NCBI RefSeq assembly: GCF_001402915.1
Contig: NZ_CP012945.1
Location: 3,449,501-3,513,500 of the forward strand
Length of the DNA stretch: 64,000 nucleotides
Source: Devosia sp. A16
GTDB lineage: Bacteria; Pseudomonadota; Alphaproteobacteria; Rhizobiales; Devosiaceae
Direction: 5' to 3'
This document shows, piece after piece, positions 53,354 through 61,938 of this stretch. The translations under genes and the position numbers were made by a program. Under the pieces are notes generated by a model, which was not told where the DNA came from, searched no databases, and worked only from the letters and a program-made list of their open reading frames with translations. How positions within the stretch are numbered: the stretch's first letter is position 1; every line of letters begins with the position of its first letter.

Positions 53354-53420
53354 TCGAATCTCCATGACGGGAGGCACTTGCCCGTAGATTTGGGCGGGCT
53401 TGCGGCTTCGGGCAACCCGG

Positions 53421-54473
53421 CTAGGGCAACTCCTTGTCGCGAATGAGCATCGCGACGACCGGAATGGCGAAGGTGAGCATCAGCAACCGGCTGACGTGAT
53501 GCGCCGCAATGAACGCGGTGTCGAAGCCCAGGGCGATGCCGAGTGCGCCCATGCCTTCGAGCGCGCCGGGCGATAGCCCGAGCCAGATCTGCCCGAACGG
53601 CATATCGACGAACGGCGCTACGGCGAGGGTCACCAGTGTGGCGATGGCGACGGTCAATGCCGTGCCGGCCAACCCGCCGATCGCCGCCTGCTTGAACTCC
53701 GCCCGGGTGATGCCGTTGAAGCGCGAGCCGATCAGCGCCCCGATCAGGACGAAGGTGGCGATCAGCAGCGGCTGCGGCATCGCGCCCTCGAACAATCCGG
53801 TGAACTTGGCAGTGATCGCCACCGCCATCGCCCCCAGCACATAGCCGGCTGGCGCCCGGAGCTTGGTGAGGACGAACCCGGCGACGGCGCAGGCCGCCGC
53901 CACCGGCAGCAGGGTTTCGAGCGCCATCGCCGCCTGCACCGGGGCGCCTTCATAGTGTCCGATCGGCAGGAACAGCGCCCCGATCGGTACGCAGATGGTG
54001 AGGATCAGGATGCGGATCACCTGGATGATGATGATCTGCCGCGTATCCCCGACCCCCGCCGCCGCGATCGACATGACGAAGCTCAGGTGCCCCGGGAACG
54101 AGCTGAGATAGGCAGTGCCGCGATCGAGCCCGAACAGCTTGCGCAGCAGGAACCCGGTGAGGGAAATGATGAGGATCAGCTCCACGGCAAGTGCCGCCAG
54201 CGTCACCGGCCATTGCACCATCAGGGCCAGCGAATCGCGCGCCACTGCCGCGCCCATCGACAGCCCGGTGAGCACGAAGGTCGCGTCGCGCAGCCAGGTG
54301 GGCAGCATCACCTTGACGCCCAGCAGTGCCGCCACCGCCACCGCCAGCGCTCCGCCCATCAGCCACGCCGCCGGCAGGTTGAACAGCGCCGCCACACCGC
54401 CGCCGGCTGCCGAGATCAGCAATGTGACGAGCGTCCGGCGGACAATCGTGCCGGCGGAAAGGGGGGCGGTCAT
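53421..54473 (-). CDS. AbrB-family membrane protein (AbrB/YpgA-type duplicated helices)
   Basis: 350 residues, about ten helices with an internal duplication: LPAAWLMGGALA near 29-40 and LRAPAGYVLGAMAV near 195. The SFPGHLSFVMSIAAAGVGDTRQI segment is typical of the AbrB membrane family (often annotated as ammonia monooxygenase-like). Transport function is presumed; no substrate known. Confidence 0.85.
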   Translation of the reverse strand: MTAPLSAGTIVRRTLVTLLISAAGGGVAALFNLPAAWLMGGALAVAVAALLGVKVMLPTWLRDATFVLTGLSMGAAVARDSLALMVQWPVTLAALAVELILIISLTGFLLRKLFGLDRGTAYLSSFPGHLSFVMSIAAAGVGDTRQIIIIQVIRILILTICVPIGALFLPIGHYEGAPVQAAMALETLLPVAAACAVAGFVLTKLRAPAGYVLGAMAVAITAKFTGLFEGAMPQPLLIATFVLIGALIGSRFNGITRAEFKQAAIGGLAGTALTVAIATLVTLAVAPFVDMPFGQIWLGLSPGALEGMGALGIALGFDTAFIAAHHVSRLLMLTFAIPVVAMLIRDKELP

Positions 54474-54565
54474 CTGGAACGAGTCGGGATGGCTAGGACG
54501 CTAACTATCGACGAGTTTGGCGAGCGGGGGAAGCGGGCCGTTGGGAGGATACGGGGTGCTTGGCG

Positions 54566-54670
54566 CCCCTCACCCTGACCCTCTCCCCAGAGGGGCGAGG
54601 GGACGATAGGCGCACCGGCCGTGCCACAACGCCCCCTCGCCTCTTTGGGGAGAGGGACGGGGTGAGGGGT
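54566..54670. repeat. Palindromic element 11
   Basis: Outer arms CCCCTCACCCTGACCCTCTCCCC and GGGGAGAGGGACGGGGTGAGGGG nearly fully pair, with inner GAGGGGCGAGGGG / CCCCCTCGCCTC. Between two minus-strand genes (M20 gene upstream, AbrB-type gene downstream). Confidence 0.85.
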
Positions 54671-54683
54671 AGCCCCCGCGCTG

Positions 54684-55844
54684 CTACCTCTGGGACGCAC
54701 CCTCCACCAGCTTCACGAAAAAGCTCACCCCCACCGGGATGATCTCGTCGTTGAAATTGTAGGTGTCCGAGTGCAGCTCCGAGCTCGGCCCGTTGCCGAG
54801 GAAGACATAGGCGCCCGGCCGGGCCTGCAGCATATAGGCGAAGTCCTCGCCACCCATCTTGGGGTCGACATTGGCGTCCACCCTTTCCTCGCCGACCACG
54901 CTGGCGGCGATCGCCGCGGCATAGGCGGTTTCGTCCGGCGTGTTTTCGACCACCGGGTAGCCGCGGCGATAGGTGACCTCGGCCTTGCCGCCGAAGGTTT
55001 CGACGATGCCCTTGGTCACCGCCTTGAGCCGCTCTTCCATCAGGTCGCGCACCTCGTCGTTCAGCGAGCGCACCGTGCCGGTGAGTTTCACCTTCTGCGG
55101 GATGATGTTGAAGGCCTCGCCGCCCTGCATCATCGTCACCGACAGCACGGCGGAGCGGATCGGGTCGATCTCGCGCGACACGATGGTGTGGAGCGCGGTG
55201 ATCAGCTGCGCCGCGATCATCACCGGGTCGACCGTGTTGTGCGGCCAGGCGGCATGTCCGCCCTGGCCCTCGACCACGATGTTGAACTCGTCGCTCGCCG
55301 CCATCAGCCCGCCGACCCGCATCGCGATGCTGCCGGCAGCCTGGCCCGGCATGTTGTGCAGGCCATAGACCTCTTCGACACCGAAGCGGTCCATGATCCC
55401 GGCTTCCACCATGGCGCGCCCACCGGCGCCGCCTTCCTCGGCCGGCTGGAAGATCAGCACTGCGTTACCGTCGAAATTGCGCGTCTCGGCCAGGTACTTG
55501 GCGGTGCCGAGCAGGATCGCCGTATGGCCGTCATGCCCGCAGGCATGCATCCGGCCCGGCGTCTGGCTGGCATAGTCGAGCCCGGTGCGTTCGAGGATCG
55601 GCAGCGCATCCATGTCGGCGCGGATGCCGATGGTCTTGCCCGGTCCGCGGCCCTTGATCACTCCAACGACGCCGCTTTTGGCGATGCCCGTCACCACTTC
55701 ATCGACGCCGAACGAGCGCAGCAGATCGGCCACTTTCCCCGAGGTGCGGGGCAACTCGTACTGAAGCTCGGGGTGAACGTGGAAGTCGCGGCGCCATTCG
55801 GCGACCTCGTCGGCGAATTCCGCGATACGATTGATAACGGGCAT
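54684..55844 (-). CDS. M20-family amidohydrolase (N-acyl amino acid / hippurate hydrolase type)
   Basis: 386 residues. Di-metal site residues: HACGHDGHTA near 97-106 (Cys and His), EEGG with the general-base Glu and metal Glu near 130, His in YGLHNMPG, and the C-terminal His in SELHSDTYNFND. Lid domain between residues 180 and 290. ATG at 55844 (MPVINRIAEF). Cleaves an amide of an acylated amino acid or peptide in the cytoplasm; substrate unknown. Confidence 0.92.
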   Translation of the reverse strand: MPVINRIAEFADEVAEWRRDFHVHPELQYELPRTSGKVADLLRSFGVDEVVTGIAKSGVVGVIKGRGPGKTIGIRADMDALPILERTGLDYASQTPGRMHACGHDGHTAILLGTAKYLAETRNFDGNAVLIFQPAEEGGAGGRAMVEAGIMDRFGVEEVYGLHNMPGQAAGSIAMRVGGLMAASDEFNIVVEGQGGHAAWPHNTVDPVMIAAQLITALHTIVSREIDPIRSAVLSVTMMQGGEAFNIIPQKVKLTGTVRSLNDEVRDLMEERLKAVTKGIVETFGGKAEVTYRRGYPVVENTPDETAYAAAIAASVVGEERVDANVDPKMGGEDFAYMLQARPGAYVFLGNGPSSELHSDTYNFNDEIIPVGVSFFVKLVEGASQR

Positions 55845-56098
55845 GGAAAACCTGAATGCTAGTAAGCGCGCACTGTGCGGGGAGGCGGGTAGGGCGTCAA
55901 CCCGCCGAAGGTACGATCTTGCTGGGGGTGGCCGACGTTGACGTCGGTGTAAGCCGACCCACACCAGCCTATCCGTTTGCGCCAAGGGTGAGGGGCACGC
56001 CATTCTCCCAACCTCCTCCCCAGTAGTCAGAATTTCCCCGCCCGAACTTGCCCCTCTCCGTCATATTTGCCAAACACCCGGCAACACCGGAGGAAGCG
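55845..56098. promoter_or_regulatory. Divergent control region of the M20 gene and etfB
   Basis: 254 bp without a gene. Contains two small inverted repeats, CCGACGTTGACGTCGG (55932-55947) and GTCGGTGTAAGCCGAC (55943-55958), overlapping each other, and the good ribosome site CCGGAGGAAGCG before etfB. No confident -10/-35 pair seen. Confidence 0.4.
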
Positions 56099-56857
56099 AT
56101 GAAAATCCTCGTTGCCGTCAAGCGCGTCGTTGATCACGCGGTGCGCGTGCGGGTCCGTCCCGATGGGTCGGGCGTCGAGACCGAGAACGTGCGCATGTCG
56201 ATGAACCCCTTCGACAAGCACGCCATTGAAGCGGCCGTGCAACTGGCCGAGGCTGGCCATGCCAGCGAGATCGTCGTCGTTTCCATCGGCCCCAAGCAGA
56301 GCAACGACGTCATTCTCACCGCCCTCGCCATGGGTGCGCATCGCGGGATCCTGATCGAAGCCGATGGGCGGGTCGAAACCCTTGCGGTGGCGAAGCTCCT
56401 GAAGGCGGTGGTCGCCGAGGAACAGCCCGATCTGGTGCTGCTGGGCAAGCAGGCCGTCGATGACGATTCCAACCAGGTCGGCCAGATGCTGGCCGGGCTG
56501 CTCGACTGGCCGCAGGCGACCTTCGCCTCCGCCATCAATGTCGTCGATGGCGGGCTCGAGGTCACCCGTGAGGTCGACTATGGCCGCGCCACGGTGGGCG
56601 TCGCGCTGCCTGCCATCGTCACTGCCGACCTGCGTCTCAACAGCCCGCGCAATGCCGCCTTGCCCATGGTGATGAAGGCGCGCTCGAAGCCGCTCGCCGT
56701 CCGTCCCGCTGCCGAATTCGGCGTCGATCTGACCCCGCGGCTCAAGCTCGAGAAGGTCAGCCCGCCGGCCGAGCGTGTCGCCGGCCGCAGGGTCGCCGAC
56801 GCCGCCGCACTGGTTGCTGCCATCAGCTCCGAACTCTCCGAACTGGAGGCGCTCTGA
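56099..56857 (+). CDS. etfB: Electron transfer flavoprotein beta subunit EtfB
   Basis: 252 residues, standard length. Starts MKILVAVKRVVDHAVRVRV and has the family signature VDYGRATVGVALPAIVTAD around 155-175 and GKQAVDDDSNQVGQMLAGLL with AMP/FAD contacts. With EtfA, it carries electrons from acyl-CoA and other dehydrogenases to the quinone pool. ATG at 56099, GGAGG upstream; one-base overlap (TGATG) with etfA. Confidence 0.96.
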   Translation: MKILVAVKRVVDHAVRVRVRPDGSGVETENVRMSMNPFDKHAIEAAVQLAEAGHASEIVVVSIGPKQSNDVILTALAMGAHRGILIEADGRVETLAVAKLLKAVVAEEQPDLVLLGKQAVDDDSNQVGQMLAGLLDWPQATFASAINVVDGGLEVTREVDYGRATVGVALPAIVTADLRLNSPRNAALPMVMKARSKPLAVRPAAEFGVDLTPRLKLEKVSPPAERVAGRRVADAAALVAAISSELSELEAL

Positions 56858-57783
56858 TGGCTGTCCTGGTTCTCGCCGAACACGATTTCGGCGCGCTCTC
56901 CGCCTCCACTGCGCGCATTGTCGCCGCCGCGGAACAACTCGGTCCGGTCGACCTGCTGGTCGCGGGGCAGGGGGTCGAGGCGGTCGCCGCCGAGGCTGCA
57001 AAACTCGCCGGCGTTGAAAAGGTGCTGGTTGCCGACAGCGCCGCGCTCTCCAGCCTTTCCCCCGAGCCCGTCGCGGCGTTGCTGGCCCGTCTTGCCGAGC
57101 CCTACAGTCACATCGTCGCTGCTGCAGCGGCGACTGGCCGTGACGCCATTCCGCGCCTCGCCGCCCGGCTCGACCTGATGCCGGTCACCGATGTCGTCGC
57201 CATTCATGGCCCGACCCGCTTCGATCGGCCGATCTATGCCGGCAATGCCATCGAGACCGTGTCGTCGGGGCAGGCAAAGCAGCTGCTGACCATTCGCGCT
57301 TCGGCCTTCCGGCCGGCGGCCTCGGGCAACAATGCCCCGATCAATCCAGTCGATGCCGATGTGGCCGCAGTGGCCCGCTTCCTCGCCGCGCACCGCACCG
57401 AGAGCGACCTGCCGGAACTCTCGACCGCCCAGGTGGTCGTCGCCGGCGGCGTCTCCTTCGGTTCGGCCGAGAAGTTTGCGCTGGTTTCCGAGCTTGCCAA
57501 GGTGCTCGGCGCCGCGGTCGGCGCGACCCGTGCCGCGGTCGACGCAGGCTACGCGCCCAACGATTGGCAGGTTGGCCAGACCGGCAAGATCATCGCGCCC
57601 GACCTCTATATCGCCATTGGCATTTCCGGCGCCCTGCAGCACCTCGCCGGTATCCAGGGCGCCAAGAAGATCATCGCCATCAACAAGGACCCCGAGGCGC
57701 CGCTGATGAAGATCGCCGACATTGCGCTGGTGGGCGATCTGTTCGAAGTGGTGCCAGAGTTGATTGCGGGCTTGAAACGGTAG
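56857..57783 (+). CDS. etfA: Electron transfer flavoprotein alpha subunit EtfA
   Basis: 308 residues. N-terminal alpha/beta domain and the C-terminal FAD domain with VGATRAAVDAGYAPNDWQVGQTG and YIAIGISGALQHLAG, the ETF-alpha signature. Coupled to etfB. Last gene before a large palindrome that probably ends transcription. Confidence 0.96.
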   Translation: MAVLVLAEHDFGALSASTARIVAAAEQLGPVDLLVAGQGVEAVAAEAAKLAGVEKVLVADSAALSSLSPEPVAALLARLAEPYSHIVAAAAATGRDAIPRLAARLDLMPVTDVVAIHGPTRFDRPIYAGNAIETVSSGQAKQLLTIRASAFRPAASGNNAPINPVDADVAAVARFLAAHRTESDLPELSTAQVVVAGGVSFGSAEKFALVSELAKVLGAAVGATRAAVDAGYAPNDWQVGQTGKIIAPDLYIAIGISGALQHLAGIQGAKKIIAINKDPEAPLMKIADIALVGDLFEVVPELIAGLKR

Positions 57784-57789
57784 GGCTTA

Positions 57790-57921
57790 AAGGCCCCCTC
57801 ACCCGGGCCTTCGGCCCGACCTCTCCCCCAGGGGAGAGGTGGTGCTGGGGCGAGATGGTGCCGCAACGTCACCTCTCCCTGGGGGGAGAGGTCGCCGCGT
57901 AGCGGCGGGTGAGGGGGCCTT
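57790..57921. repeat. Palindromic element 12 after etfA
   Basis: Outer arms AAGGCCCCCTCACCCG and CGGGTGAGGGGGCCTT, then ACCTCTCCCCCAGGGGAGAGGT and ACCTCTCCCTGGGGGGAGAGGT hairpins inside. The right end AGGGGGCCTTTT has a T-run, so it can serve as an intrinsic terminator for etfBA. Confidence 0.85.
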
Positions 57922-58012
57922 TTGGATAAGGCCGAACCACCCATCCGCCCCGTTGCAATTCCCCCACCACCGCCTATAACAGCCCCGCTCTCGTTTTCCC
58001 CGGACAGACCTG

Positions 58013-59197
58013 ATGTTTGAGACCCTCAAGAAGGCCACGCTCGACAAGATTTTCGTGCTGATGGCCGAGTATGCCAACGATCCCCGCGACGGAAAGATCG
58101 ACCTCGGCGTCGGCGTCTACAAAGATCCCAAGGGCGTAACGCCTGTCATGAGCGCGGTGAAAAAGGCCGAGCAGCGCATCCTCGATAGCGCCAAGACCAA
58201 GACTTACAAGGGTGTGGTCGGCAACAAGGAGTTCTCGGCTGCCATCGTCGATCTGGCGCTCGGCGGCGTAGTGGACTTGAAGCGCATTCGCTGCGTCAAC
58301 GGCGCCGGCGGCACCGGCGCGCTGTCGATCCTGATGAACGTGCTCGGCCGCGCCCGTCCGAAGGGCCGCATCTTCATTTCCGATCCGAGCTGGCCGAACC
58401 ATTGGCCGATGGCGGAACTCGCCGGCCTGACTCCGGTCTATTATCCGTATTTCGACCATGCCAAGCGGCTGGTCGACTTCGACAAGATGATGGCGACGCT
58501 AGACACGCTGACGTCTGACGACATCGTCCTGCTGCACGGCTGCTGCCACAACCCGACGGGCGCCAGCCTCACCAATGCGCAGTGGGACGTGGTGGTCGAG
58601 AGCCTCAAGCGCACCGGCGCCTTCCCGCTGGTCGATCTGGCTTATCTCGGCTTCGGCGATGGCCTCGAGGCCGATGCCTACGGCGTGCGCAAAGTGGTGT
58701 CCTCGGTGCCGGAGTCGATGGTCGCCTTCTCGGCCTCGAAGAATTTCGGCCTCTACCGCGAGCGCGCCGGCGTCGCCATCGCCATCGCCAGGGATTCCGA
58801 CAGCGCTGATGTCGTTTCCTCGCAGATGCAGAACGTCATCCGCGCCACCATCAGCCAGACGCCGGACCATGGCGCCGAAATCGTCCGCGTCATCCTCGAG
58901 GACAAGGAACTGCGCGCCGAGTGGGAAGCCGAACTCACCGAAATGCGGGAACGCATGAAGCGCCTGCGCGTCAAACTTGCCGACGCCATCCGGCAGCGCT
59001 CGAACTCGACCGACTTCGATTTCATCGCCGAGCACACCGGCATGTTCTCGCTGCTCGGTCTGCCCGAGAATGTCGTCACCAAACTGAAGCTCGATGACGG
59101 CGTCTACATGATCAACGACAGTCGCATCAATGTCGCGGGGATCCCCGAGGATCGCATCGGCGAACTCGCCGACAAGATGCTTGCCGCCATCCGCTGA
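58013..59197 (+). CDS. Class I aromatic/aspartate aminotransferase (TyrB/AspC-alpha type)
   Basis: 394 residues of the subgroup I-alpha aminotransferases. PLP lysine in SASKNFGLYRERAG; HGCCHNPTG; DLAYLGFGDGLEADA; and the C-terminal RINVAGIPEDRI with the substrate Arg. Transfers amino groups between aspartate, tyrosine or phenylalanine and 2-oxoglutarate in the cytoplasm. TyrB versus AspC preference cannot be told from sequence. Confidence 0.92.
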   Translation: MFETLKKATLDKIFVLMAEYANDPRDGKIDLGVGVYKDPKGVTPVMSAVKKAEQRILDSAKTKTYKGVVGNKEFSAAIVDLALGGVVDLKRIRCVNGAGGTGALSILMNVLGRARPKGRIFISDPSWPNHWPMAELAGLTPVYYPYFDHAKRLVDFDKMMATLDTLTSDDIVLLHGCCHNPTGASLTNAQWDVVVESLKRTGAFPLVDLAYLGFGDGLEADAYGVRKVVSSVPESMVAFSASKNFGLYRERAGVAIAIARDSDSADVVSSQMQNVIRATISQTPDHGAEIVRVILEDKELRAEWEAELTEMRERMKRLRVKLADAIRQRSNSTDFDFIAEHTGMFSLLGLPENVVTKLKLDDGVYMINDSRINVAGIPEDRIGELADKMLAAIR

Positions 59198-59206
59198 AGC
59201 CAATGG

Positions 59207-59230
59207 TCGGGGCGTTGTCTCACGCCCCGA
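59207..59230 (+). terminator. Hairpin terminator after the aminotransferase gene
   Basis: Perfect nine-base stem TCGGGGCGT / ACGCCCCGA with loop TGTCTC, ten bases past the stop, followed by TTGTG. Likely intrinsic terminator, though the T-run is short. Confidence 0.65.
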
Positions 59231-59279
59231 TTGTGACTACCTAAAGCGTAGCTAACCATCTCCCTTGGAGGGGACAGAA

Positions 59280-59933
59280 ATGAAGTTCTTCGTCGATACC
59301 GCCGAGATCAAGGATATCCGCGATCTCTATGAAACCGGCCTGCTGGACGGCGTGACGACGAATCCTTCGCTGATCGCCAAGTCCGGCCGTCAGTTCAAGG
59401 AAGTGATCAAGGAAATCTGCTCGATCGTCCCCGGCCCGGTGTCGGCCGAGGTCGCCGCCACCGACTATGACGGGATGATCGCCGAGGGTCATGTGCTGGC
59501 CAAGCTCGCCGAGAATGTCGTGGTGAAGCTGCCGCTGACCATCGACGGCCTCAAGGCCACCAAGACCTTTTCGAAGGAAGGCATCAAGACCAACGTAACG
59601 CTCTGCTTCTCGGCCAACCAGGCGCTGCTGGCGGCCAAGGTCGGCGCCACCTACATCTCGCCGTTCATCGGCCGCCTCGATGACATCAACGCCGACGGCG
59701 TCGAGCTGATCGAGAACATCCGCACCATCTACGACAACTACTCGTTCGCTACCGAGATCCTCGCGGCCTCGATCCGTACCCCGAACCACATCACCGAAGT
59801 GGCCCTCGCCGGCGCCGACGTCGCGACCATTCCCCCGGCGGTGATCTACAAGCTTGCCGACCACCCGCTGACCAAGTCGGGCCTCGAGGCCTTCGTCAAG
59901 GACTGGAAGGGCACCGGCCAGTCGATCCTCTGA
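59280..59933 (+). CDS. tal: Transaldolase (TalC / fructose-6-phosphate aldolase-like)
   Basis: 217 residues, the short transaldolase type. Starts [20 protein letters not shown], with [14 protein letters not shown], Schiff-base Lys in NVVVKLPLT (near residue 84), [24 protein letters not shown] and the C-terminal [15 protein letters not shown]. Transfers dihydroxyacetone units in the pentose phosphate pathway, or acts as fructose-6-phosphate aldolase. ATG at 59280 has GGAGGGGACAG upstream; upstream in-frame codons are unlikely to be translated. Confidence 0.94.
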   Translation: MKFFVDTAEIKDIRDLYETGLLDGVTTNPSLIAKSGRQFKEVIKEICSIVPGPVSAEVAATDYDGMIAEGHVLAKLAENVVVKLPLTIDGLKATKTFSKEGIKTNVTLCFSANQALLAAKVGATYISPFIGRLDDINADGVELIENIRTIYDNYSFATEILAASIRTPNHITEVALAGADVATIPPAVIYKLADHPLTKSGLEAFVKDWKGTGQSIL

Positions 59934-59957
59934 TCGGCTCACGCGGACATTAGCGCA

Positions 59958-60144
59958 GTCGGGCCTTCCCTTGTGGTCAGCGGACGAGGGCGAAGCCCTC
60001 GCCGCGAGGTGCCCGAAGGGCGGATGAGGGGTTCTCACCGCGTACTGGATCGCTCCTCGTTCGCACTCGGATCGGCGACACTTCGTGTCGCGACCCCTCA
60101 TCCGGCCTTCGGCCACATTCTCCCACAAGGGGAGAAGGCCCGAC
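59958..60144. repeat. Palindromic element 13 (copy of the element near 29.7 kb)
   Basis: Outer arms GTCGGGCCTTC.CCTTGTGG and CCACAAGGGGAGAAGGCCCGAC; inner GGATGAGGGGT / ACCCCTCATCC; an added small hairpin CGAGGGCGAAGCCCTCG lies in the left arm (59984-60000). Its middle shares CCGCGTACTGGATCGCTCCTCG with the element near 29.7 kb. Confidence 0.85.
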
Positions 60145-60165
60145 TGAAAGCCCGGAGGCACTTGA

Positions 60166-61245
60166 ATGGCCAATGAACTCATCGCCGCCGCCGTCCGCAA
60201 CGCCCTCGCTTCCGTGGAGATTCCCGGCGGCGGGGCGCTGGCCGGCTATGGCGGCCTGAGCGAGATCATCGTCACGTCAGGCGCTGTGGCTTTCGCCATT
60301 TCGGTTGCGCCCGGCATGGAGGCTGCCTTCGGCCCGGCCCGTGTCGCGGCCCAGGCGGCGGCCGAGAAGGTCGCCGAGGGCCGCAAGGTGATGGTGTCGC
60401 TGACCTCCGACCGCGCCCAGGCTGCCACCGGCCAGGCCAAGGCGCAGGGCCGTCCCGGCCCGCCGCCGCGCGAAGCCGTCCCGGGTGTCCGCCATATCGT
60501 CGCCGTCGGCTCCGGCAAGGGCGGCGTCGGCAAGTCCACCGTCGCCGTCAATCTGGCGCTCGGCTTTGCCGCCGAGGGGCTCAGAACCGGCATCCTCGAC
60601 GCCGACCTCTATGGTCCATCGATCCCCAAGCTCCTCGGTCTCGAAGGCAAGCCCGCGGTGCGCGACGACGGTATCTTCGCGCCGCACGAGGCCTATGGCC
60701 TCAAGGCCATGTCGATCGGCTCGATGCTCACCGCCAACCAGGCCGTAGTGTGGCGCGGCCCGATGGCCACCTCCGCGTTGCGGCAGCTCTTGCGCGAGAG
60801 CGACTGGGGCGGGCTCGACGTGCTGGTGGTCGACCTGCCGCCCGGCACCGGCGACATCCAGATCTCGCTGGTCCAGCAGGTGCCGCTGCTGGGCGCCGTC
60901 ATCGTCTCGACGCCGCAGGACCTGGCGCTGATCGACGCCAAGAAGGCGATGGACATGTTGCTGAGGACCGACGTGCCGATCCTCGGCCTCGTCGAGAACA
61001 TGAGCTACTTCATCGCTCCGGACACCGGCAAGCGCTACGACATCTTCGGCCATGGCGGCGCCAGGGCAGCCGCCGCGACCTTCGATATTCCGTTCCTCGG
61101 CGAGATCCCGCTGGTGATGAAGATCCGCGAGAGCTCCGACGCTGGCGTCCCCGTCGTCGCCACCGACCCGGCCGGGGCCGAGGCCCAGGCCTTCCGGGCC
61201 ATTGTCGGCGCGATTCTCGCCGCCAACCCACAGCTGAAACCCTGA
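60166..61245 (+). CDS. Mrp/ApbC-family iron-sulfur cluster carrier ATPase
   Basis: 359 residues: an N-terminal MIP18-like segment (about 1-90), a Pro/Gly-rich linker, then the MinD-type P-loop domain with GSGKGGVGKST near 117-127, DADLYGPSIPKLLG, and DLPPGTGDIQIS. Mrp proteins load 4Fe-4S clusters onto target enzymes. The place of the usual C-terminal CPxC cluster-binding motif reads YFIAPDTGKRYDIFG, with no Cys, as is common in rhizobial-type Mrp proteins to my knowledge. Cytoplasmic. Confidence 0.92.
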   Translation: MANELIAAAVRNALASVEIPGGGALAGYGGLSEIIVTSGAVAFAISVAPGMEAAFGPARVAAQAAAEKVAEGRKVMVSLTSDRAQAATGQAKAQGRPGPPPREAVPGVRHIVAVGSGKGGVGKSTVAVNLALGFAAEGLRTGILDADLYGPSIPKLLGLEGKPAVRDDGIFAPHEAYGLKAMSIGSMLTANQAVVWRGPMATSALRQLLRESDWGGLDVLVVDLPPGTGDIQISLVQQVPLLGAVIVSTPQDLALIDAKKAMDMLLRTDVPILGLVENMSYFIAPDTGKRYDIFGHGGARAAAATFDIPFLGEIPLVMKIRESSDAGVPVVATDPAGAEAQAFRAIVGAILAANPQLKP

Positions 61246-61248
61246 TCG

Positions 61249-61692
61249 GTGCTGTCGATCCGCCCCGCGGCCGGCACTGATGTCGACGCGCTGATCGCCA
61301 TCGACCACGTCGCCGTGCACAGCACCGACCGTCGGGAGGCCATTGCCGAATGGGTGGCGCTTGGCCAGTGCCACCTCGCCGAACGCGATGGCGCTGTTGC
61401 GGGCTACGTCGCGCTGACCTGCAGCTTCTTCCGCTCGCCCTTCATCGAAATGCTGATCGTGGGCGCACCGCACCGTCGCACCGGCATCGGCCGCGCGCTC
61501 ATCGAGCACTGCATTGCGCTGACGCCGAGCGGGCAGAAGCTCTGGACATCGACCAACGAGTCCAATGCGCCGATGCGGGCGCTGCTGCCACAGCTGGGTT
61601 TTGAGCAGACCGGCGCATTCGAACACCTCAATCCCGGTGATCCGGAGCTGATTTTTCTGAGGTGGCCCGCGGCCGAAGCCGGCGCGTGCTGA
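61249..61692 (+). CDS. GNAT-family N-acetyltransferase
   Basis: 147 residues. Acetyl-CoA loop APHRRTGIGRALIEH near 75-89 and the C-terminal FEQTGAFEHLNPGDPEL strand-turn. GTG start at 61249, three bases after the mrp stop, so co-transcribed with it. Resembles RimI-like single-domain GNATs; substrate unknown. Confidence 0.85.
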   Translation: MLSIRPAAGTDVDALIAIDHVAVHSTDRREAIAEWVALGQCHLAERDGAVAGYVALTCSFFRSPFIEMLIVGAPHRRTGIGRALIEHCIALTPSGQKLWTSTNESNAPMRALLPQLGFEQTGAFEHLNPGDPELIFLRWPAAEAGAC

Positions 61693-61796
61693 CCCCCACC
61701 CTTGATTCCTCCCCCTAAGAATGGGGAGGGAGACGCATGCTGGGAAGCTGGTGTTTTGGTCTCCCTCCCCAGGGGGAGGGGACAGGGGTGGGGGTC
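61691..61796. repeat. Palindromic element 14
   Basis: Outer GACCCCCACC...GGTGGGGGTC arms and inner GGGAGAC / GTCTCCC arms; same family as elements at 4850, 10717 and 35658. Its left arm begins in the last codon of the GNAT gene. Confidence 0.85.
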
Positions 61797-61841
61797 CGCA
61801 GTCACCAGCGCCCGGGGTGACACATCCGCTTCGCGCTGTTA

Positions 61842-61855
61842 TGCAATCGATTACA
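61842..61855. promoter_or_regulatory. LacI-family operator TGCAATCGATTACA upstream of the beta-glucosidase
   Basis: Matches the general LacI/GalR pattern TGyAAnCGnTTrCA at every position and is palindromic except for one pair. It lies 84 bases before the beta-glucosidase start. A LacI-type repressor for beta-glucoside use is expected elsewhere in the genome; none is in the window. Confidence 0.75.
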
Positions 61856-61938
61856 TCGATCCGTGACCGTCGAGAATCGTCGCTCCGGAACGACCACAAC
61901 GAGCGCCGCAGGCGCCGCCCGCTGAGGAGTGATCCAGA

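Noticed and set aside
60985-61040. Loss of the Mrp CPxC motif as a sign of a dead protein
   Set aside because: The YFIAPDTG version is, to my knowledge, common in rhizobial-type Mrp proteins, and the P-loop and other motifs are intact.
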